NCBI GenBank assembly: GCA_024449915.1 | Contig: JAMZAV010000306.1 | Location: 124,001 to 188,000 of the forward strand | Reading direction: 5' to 3' | Source of the DNA: Sweltsa coloradensis | Lineage: Eukaryota > Arthropoda > Insecta > Plecoptera > Chloroperlidae | Length of the DNA: 64,000 nucleotides | Shown here: positions 60,228-64,000 of the stretch, piece after piece | How the letters are laid out: each line of letters starts with the position of its first letter | How positions within the stretch are numbered: the first letter of the stretch is position 1 | The notes under the pieces: generated by a model | Seen by the model: only the letters and a program-made list of their open reading frames with translations | What the model was told of the DNA's origin: nothing | The model's database searches: none | Translations under genes and position numbers: made by a program

Positions 60228-60396
60228 ACAATTAATTGAACTAAACACTGACTGCTCTGCTCTTAGGTGGGAAAAAAGTTTTAAAATAAATAAATAATGT
60301 CAGCCTGTCGAAGAAAAAGTGAATCTTTTCGAAATATTGCTACATAATAAAATCTTATTTTCCCACCTAAGAGCAGTGTTAAATTTAATTAACTGT
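60228..60396. mobile_element. Foldback MITE, about 170 bp
   Basis: The left arm ACAATTAATTGAACTAAACA... continues to CTGCTCTTAGGTGGGAAAA. The right arm starts TTTTCCCACCTAAGAGCAG and continues to ...TTAATTAACTGT (ends 60396). The inner 19 bp are perfectly complementary and the outer about 23 bp match at 19 positions. The left arm carries a short GACTGCT insertion. The loop is about 80 bp. No coding capacity. Confidence 0.75.
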
Positions 60397-60477
60397 TAAT
60401 AAGTAGTAATACTAGAGTAATAGTAGAGTATACTAGAACACTGAATGGTAATATTAGGAATCTCCTATGAATGTGTG

Positions 60478-60909
60478 TGGCTCGTTGGTCTTGTGGTTAG
60501 CGTATCTGCTTCCCAATGCAGAAGGGCCAGGGTTCGATCCCCGCTAAAGTCAGAAGTTTTTTAACTTCTGATTTGGACTTAAGTCCATCAGTTCTTGTCT
60601 TAGGAGTTTGTAAAACGGTGACTTTGGAGCCGTCCTAGCAACGAAGCACATAATAAATTTCAGAGTTGTTCTGAATCGGCCTTGTTGATTCTGGCGTTGA
60701 TTCGCGGGTGTTCGCACTGTCCATACCACTGATTGCTATATTTCCTATTAAAAATATTGATCTTTGGTTGGGTTTTATCGCTCACTCGTCGATTGCGTCG
60801 GGGCCTGCAGGGTTGGCTTGGTCGCTTTGATTTAAAGTCCCCCACTGAAAATCAGTTATATAACTGAGTGGGTAGACTCTAAATAAAATTTATTTATTTA
60901 TTTATTTAA
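60478..60909 (+). mobile_element. tRNA-derived SINE, family S2, full-length copy
   Basis: The head has A box TGGTCTTGTGGT and B box GGTTCGATCCC (about 60478-60550), but the 3' side of an acceptor stem is missing, so it is not a working tRNA. The body of about 300 bp matches the antisense copy at 27.1-27.5 kb throughout. The 3' end is a hairpin (CCCACTGAAAATCAGTTATA...GAGTGGG) followed by GTAGACTCTAAATAAA and an (ATTT)n tail. The short pieces at 26.2 and 44.4 kb carry only this 3' end. A hairpin-plus-microsatellite tail suggests mobilisation by a CR1/L2-like LINE. Confidence 0.85.
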
Positions 60910-60989
60910 TGAAGCACGACGTGGGGCCGGTTTACCATCTTACTCTACGAAGAAGAGTGAAACCCACCATGCAGGTGTTGCGTGATGTC

Positions 60990-61185
60990 GCTCGCACGGG
61001 CCCATGCAATTGCAAGGTGCTCGTGCTAATCACCATGGTGATCGCACCGTTCTAGGAACCGGCGTCGAGCGCGATGTAAACCGGAACGACGCACATGGCT
61101 CGCCTAGCTGCACGCCTTGCCGGCAGACGGCGTTACATGCGCGCCGGGCGGGCTGCAGAACGCCAGGGGCTACACTCTTTTATTA
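60990..61185. promoter_or_regulatory. CpG-dense patch
   Basis: About 200 bp of GC- and CpG-rich sequence between two SINEs, with frames open on the plus strand (61004-61186) but no recognisable protein. It could be a regulatory CpG patch or part of an unrecognised repeat. Base composition is the only evidence. Confidence 0.25.
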
Positions 61186-61194
61186 GCACCGACA

Positions 61195-61449
61195 GTGATG
61201 GCTCGGGCGCTAAGCGCTCGATTCTGATTCGGAAGGTCCCGGGTTCGAATCCCGTCGAGACCGACAATCCTGATTGGAGGTTTTTCCGAGGTTTTCCTCA
61301 GAAAGGGATTGAGTCCTCAAACAGGCCTCGGACATCCCTTCACAATTACACTGGCATATTGCACTCTATAACAGGTTAAATTCCCACGATAAAAAAATTT
61401 GCTATAGCAGAATATTAAAAATTCCGCCGCAAACGCCACTCTCAAGAAC
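61195..61449 (+). mobile_element. tRNA-derived SINE, family S1, copy d
   Basis: The tRNA-like head with B box GGGTTCGAATCCCG ends near 61263. It is followed by the S1 body (CCGAGGTTTTCCTCAG...GGACATCCCTTCACAATT) and about 100 bp of extra 3' sequence ending CTCTCAAGAAC. Confidence 0.8.
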
Positions 61450-61649
61450 ATCCTGATTGAAGATTTTTTCGAGGTTTTCCTCGTGAAGGGATTGAGTCCT
61501 CTAAACAGCCCTCGGACATCTCTTTACAATTGTCCTTTACGTTAACACACTGGCATATTGCACTGTATAACACGTTAAATTCCCACGATAAAAAAATTTG
61601 CTATAGCAAAACATTAAAAATTCCGCCCGCAAACGCCACTCTCAAGAAC
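61267..61649 (+). repeat. Tandem duplication of the S1 tail
   Basis: Unit 1 (61267-61449, 183 bp) and unit 2 (61450-61649, 200 bp) both start ATCCTGATTG and end CTCTCAAGAAC. The second unit lacks the tRNA-like head. The units share GGCATATTGCACT(C/G)TATAACA and AATTTGCTATAGCA and differ by scattered substitutions and small indels. Confidence 0.9.
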
Positions 61650-64000
61650 TCAACATCGGTCCTCTTGCCAAGAAAGCGCGGGTGCGTCCACAACTTCCGA
61701 CCGATGACGACTCTAATGCCTGATCTCGAACTTTCATCTCATGTTGATGTACAATAAAAAAATCATCCATCCACAATCTGTACATTTAACATTATCATTC
61801 ACAAACCAAACATTGTTGTGATACGTCATAATCGTCAACATGCTATTTCATGTTTATTTGTTACTGCCACAGTAATTCACACCACATCACCCGCAAAAAA
61901 CACTTATCACCAGATTATTAGTAATCTGTAGTCTGTATAGGCACTGGTGGCTTCAAGGGATGGATTTTACTGCATGCAACCAACACACCCACCAAGGTCA
62001 TTCTGCGACCGCATTGTGTGGTGGCGGATCTACGCAACGACACAACATTGCGATTTGGGCGGGGAAAAATAAAACGAACTAAATTTGTGAAATACATTTT
62101 TTTAAATCGTATTTGAGTTCCAAAATATGGCACAATATAATTACCAACACGACCAATAATTCATGTAAATGGTACATGATCGACCATAAGTAAATCAAGG
62201 GGGATAGTTTTCTATCAATACTCTTGATATATAACTATGGTTGAGCGTGTACCTAATAAAATACACTATAATAATTCAAGACAATTAATATATTATTTTG
62301 ATGGTGATATTATTTATGAAAATTATAGATGCTGGTATTGACAATTTCAAAAAAGTGACTGACGAGTTAAAAATCAAATTAGATGTTGTGTATTTATTAA
62401 CAATTTCTGCAACACTAAATCCAAATGAAACTATGCGGCTTTCGATGAAATCGCATGAAGCTTATTACGTCAAAGCCAGCGTCACAGACAGGAAATTCAC
62501 TTCTACAACTTAGAAGAAGATGGCTGCGAGTTTTTCTACGGAATGTCATGGAACATCTAATGACAGCGTTTATAACGGCATACCAACCATCGAGAGCTGA
62601 ACATGCTCGTTCTAACCCAACAACATGTTCAAATACCACTCGACTCCAAGCTCCGGTTCCGATCCTCTCAACCCTTCGCTAACTCGAGATGTAAAAATAG
62701 ATTAGTTTTCTTAGGGTGTCTGCTACACTAAACATCTGCTGAGCATGCGTCCCTTCTTAGGTAACTAATTAGGTGTAAAAGGGTGTTTGAACTTTCAGGG
62801 TGTTTAGATAGTGGGGAGAGTGGCGAAGGACTGTTATGGGAATAATTCATAGTCAAGTTACAAATCGCAATTTACTCAATTTGTGTCCAGTGAACTAGTA
62901 AAAAAATACTGGTCAAATTTAGCACCGATATCTTTCTTCCCTCAAAATCATGAATGTGTGGGGTTTCTCGCACTTCTAAAGAAAAATAGATAAAACTCTA
63001 AATAACAAGCATATTTGTATTTTTCATGATTGTACTGTAGGCCTACAATTCATACTTCACATATTTTCATCTTCATTTTTCACTTCATTTTTTTTCGTAA
63101 CTATTATCAATTTTCCATGTTCCTTATAAAACATTGTTAGGCAACCTTATCGTTGTAAGGCAGAACTTGGCCTTAAAAAAGAAGTTATATACTAGAATAA
63201 AATGTAATGTTGACCACATTATGGAAATAATGTTTAATGCTAACTAATCACAAAAGAAAACTAAATCTTGTAATTGTAATGTGTGTTATTCTTGACCTCG
63301 CCAAGTTGCCCTATACAACAGCTGACATTCTGAGAAGCCTCCACCTCAACATTCACACACAACACAACACTAGAGGTAATTATTATTCAAGCAATGCGCG
63401 TCGTCATATCCTTGACATTGCCTTACGCCGACACGGAAATCACAGGAAAACACGACCATCCATGAGAGCTATATTGTCGCCAACTTGTAGAGGCGCCAAA
63501 TGTGTATTGTTACGTGACTTCTGCATGCCAGAGGCAGATTGTGCAATATATTGTTTGTCTTATTCTTTTCATTGCTTAATCGCCGGGTGTGAAATTAATA
63601 AACGAGTTGGTTTCGTAGTAACATTGAACATGGAGCGTTGTAAAATACATTATTGCTGAGCAAGTATAAAACAGTAATCAAGCGAGCGTTCGTGGAAAGG
63701 TAGCGGCGGCAAGAGGTGAACGAAAACTAGAAATTACGTCAATAAAATAATAATATTTTAATGAAATTTGAATGATAAACTATGAATGTTATATCTTGTA
63801 TGTTTCTAAACTACATGTGTATTTCTTTATTACTAGTTCAAAAGTATGTCACACTTTTTGCCACACAGTAGGCATTCTGGTGAAAAGGATTACTTAAAAA
63901 ACAAATACTATGTGAGACTTAATTTTTACAACGTTACAAAAATAAAAGGATAATCTGACCATAGAGACAAGTTATTGTATGCAGCAGGTTTTTTACCATT
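61650..64000. other. No gene seen
   Basis: AT-rich sequence. The longest frame, 63237-63659 on the plus strand (140 codons), has no recognisable domain and no supporting context. Shorter frames at 62298-62682 overlap one another. No repeat shared with the rest of the window was noticed. Confidence 0.4.

Noticed and set aside
60478..60550. Functional tRNA-Gly(CCC)
   Set aside because: A and B boxes and a CCC-like anticodon position are present, but the acceptor stem cannot pair, the anticodon loop is eight bases, and a SINE body follows directly.
63237..63659. 140-codon open frame on the plus strand
   Set aside because: No recognisable domain, no homologous copy in the window, and this length is expected by chance in 64 kb on six frames. 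Not called as a gene.
1..64000. CRISPR array, bacterial operon or plasmid features
   Set aside because: No regularly spaced direct repeats of the right size, no operon-like gene packing and no ribosome-binding-site pattern; the window is eukaryotic.

Overview
The window reads as intergenic or intronic DNA from an animal nuclear genome. It is AT-rich and gene-poor, with abundant simple repeats, several families of tRNA-derived SINEs, a non-LTR retrotransposon, hAT-like and foldback elements, and one large BEL/Pao-type LTR retrotransposon. The BEL/Pao gag/pol domains point to a metazoan, and the overall texture fits an aquatic invertebrate, but the species cannot be named from the sequence. I found no convincing host protein-coding exon and no intact tRNA or rRNA gene. 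Nearly all recognisable coding sequence belongs to transposons.

Layout. 0-13 kb: low-copy sequence with two pairs of diverged direct repeats (651/4353 and 4155/5145), a 176-bp foldback at 9.77-9.94 kb, and five copies of a 20-bp motif (ACCCGGCACCTCCACCAAAA or its G variant), all on the same strand. 13.2-15.4 kb: a SINE followed by three copies of a dispersed element carrying RFX/X-box-like palindromes. 17.0 kb: a tRNA-like SINE. 21.5 kb: another SINE. 23.1 and 30.5 kb: two minisatellite-bearing elements of one family. 24.3-28.7 kb: an island dense in TAGGCCTA-like palindromes, holding a hAT-like MITE, an antisense SINE and a poly-G tract. 29.2-29.95 kb: a T-rich tandem element.

33.2-48.9 kb: a nested transposon complex. 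A BEL/Pao element (LTRs 33211-36054 and 47932-48915, flanked by ACCGT) carries a 5'-truncated LINE of about 1.8 kb inside its 5' LTR (33435-35210, flanked by ATTCTTGT). Gag, reverse transcriptase, RNase H, integrase and a DUF5641-like C-terminus can be followed in order from about 36.5 to 41.7 kb, but only by changing frame every few dozen codons. The 5' LTR portion right of the LINE is 836 bp against 742 bp in the 3' LTR, while the portion left of the LINE is not inflated. This points to an insertion-biased, probably unpolished, assembly tract from about 34.8 to 42 kb. Between the end of pol and the 3' LTR lie about 6.2 kb of other sequence that includes a diverged direct-repeat pair.

49.4-64 kb: an inverted pair of tRNA-like SINE copies with its own target duplication, a 66-bp tandem array at 54.1 kb, a hAT-like end with two more copies of the 20-bp motif at 58.2-58.4 kb, two SINE families at 58.8-61.7 kb, and a foldback MITE at 60.2-60.4 kb. 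The most notable unexplained signals are the flank-independent 20-bp motif (8 copies), the TAGGCCTA island, and the corrupted nested retrotransposon.
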